Positions 33,566 to 33,684 of a DNA stretch of 33,684 bases are shown here, piece by piece. The position numbers were made by a program, and so were the translations under genes. Where the stretch lies: contig CALIIL010000067.1 of the NCBI GenBank assembly GCA_938017685.1, positions 1 to 33,684 of the forward strand. The letters run 5' to 3'. This DNA is from an uncultured Chitinophagaceae bacterium. GTDB taxonomy: Bacteria; Bacteroidota; Bacteroidia; Chitinophagales; Chitinophagaceae. Under the pieces are notes generated by a model. It saw nothing but the letters and a program-made list of their open reading frames with translations, had not been told where the DNA came from and did no database searches. Within the stretch, counting starts at the first letter, position 1, and each line of letters opens with the position of its first letter.

Positions 33566-33684
33566 TTGGACAGTTTAAAAATCAGAAAATCTTTAATTTT
33601 AAACTGTAAAACATGAAAAGAAGTAAATTTAACGAGAGCCAGATCATCAAGGCTCTAAAAGAAAACGAACAAGGACGAAGCGTT
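33566..33684 (+). mobile_element. Left end of an IS3-type insertion sequence, cut by the window edge
   Basis: The end begins near TTGGACAGTTTAAAA at 33566. CAGTTTAAAA (33571-33580) and TTTTAAACTG (33597-33606) are perfect inverted arms within the leader. A transposase reading frame starts at 33613. The exact boundary cannot be set without the right end. Confidence 0.7.
33613..33684 (+). CDS. IS3-family transposase OrfA (partial, 5' end only)
   Basis: The 24 visible residues, beginning MKRSKFNESQIIKALKENEQ and ending GRSV, match the start of IS3-family OrfA proteins (helix-turn-helix that recognises the element ends; typical form M-KSKF-ESQI--ALKE-E-G). The gene runs off the window. OrfB with the DDE domain would be expected downstream. 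Confidence 0.82.
   Translation, partial: MKRSKFNESQIIKALKENEQGRSV

Noticed and set aside
1-33684. tRNA genes, rRNA genes and CRISPR arrays
   Set aside because: No cloverleaf-like sequence with CCA-proximal arms, no rRNA stretches and no regularly spaced direct repeats were found on reading either strand.

Overview
The window looks like a chromosomal segment of a low-GC, free-living Bacteroidota. Evidence: a C-terminal type IX secretion sorting domain on a secreted protein, several TAnnTTTG promoter boxes of the Bacteroidota sigma type just upstream of genes, weak or absent Shine-Dalgarno sequences, a eukaryotic-like NADP isocitrate dehydrogenase, a FadL/SGNH lipoprotein pair and a K+-dependent membrane pyrophosphatase. 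The order below phylum cannot be fixed from this sequence alone. No tRNA, rRNA or CRISPR array was seen.

Layout. Positions 1-2340 are an accessory patch: a HigBA-type toxin-antitoxin pair and a T4 Rnl2-like RNA ligase, separated by hairpin-rich DNA whose repeated AAGCC(A/G)AAAAGTT core and nested inverted repeats resemble recombination cassettes. A secreted alpha/beta-hydrolase-like protein with a T9SS tail (2361-3650, minus) follows; its nucleophile and acid positions appear substituted. The ribosomal genes rplK-rplA-rplJ-rplL (3883-6072) end in a strong terminator and are linked neither to nusG upstream nor to rpoBC downstream. Immediately after comes a broken subtilase gene (6260-7654) with a frameshift in its signal peptide and a 103-bp element with perfect 25-bp inverted ends replacing its catalytic-serine half. 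Next are nhaB, a lone scoB, infC (again without rpmI-rplT) and a small secreted Arg/Gly/Asn-rich protein.

The most unusual gene is at 11399-14233: a complete membrane pyrophosphatase extended by a cysteine-rich linker and an OmpA-type peptidoglycan-binding domain. A translationally coupled fadL / SGNH-esterase lipoprotein pair and a ParE-type toxin-antitoxin pair follow. 18007-25812 holds housekeeping and envelope genes: a conserved small protein, a PorT-like barrel, a CCA-adding/poly(A) polymerase family enzyme, a metzincin protease, L31 type B, two polytopic glycosyltransferases and lpd. 26609-31913 is a tight four-gene minus-strand envelope-glycan operon (TPR-containing GT39-like enzyme, FAD oxidoreductase, GT2 polyprenyl-phosphate transferase, methyltransferase), and icd follows on the plus strand. 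The window closes with a GC-rich, probably structured RNA-like element and the left end of an IS3-type insertion sequence cut by the window edge.

How the parts may work together (inference): NhaB and the pyrophosphatase are both cation-energy devices of the inner membrane; FadL plus the esterase lipoprotein would import and process lipidic substrates; the 26.6-31.9 kb operon would build and transfer a lipid-linked sugar. The mobile traces (cassette-like patch, 103-bp element, IS3 end, two toxin-antitoxin pairs) and the splitting of two normally conserved ribosomal gene clusters suggest a strongly rearranged genome.
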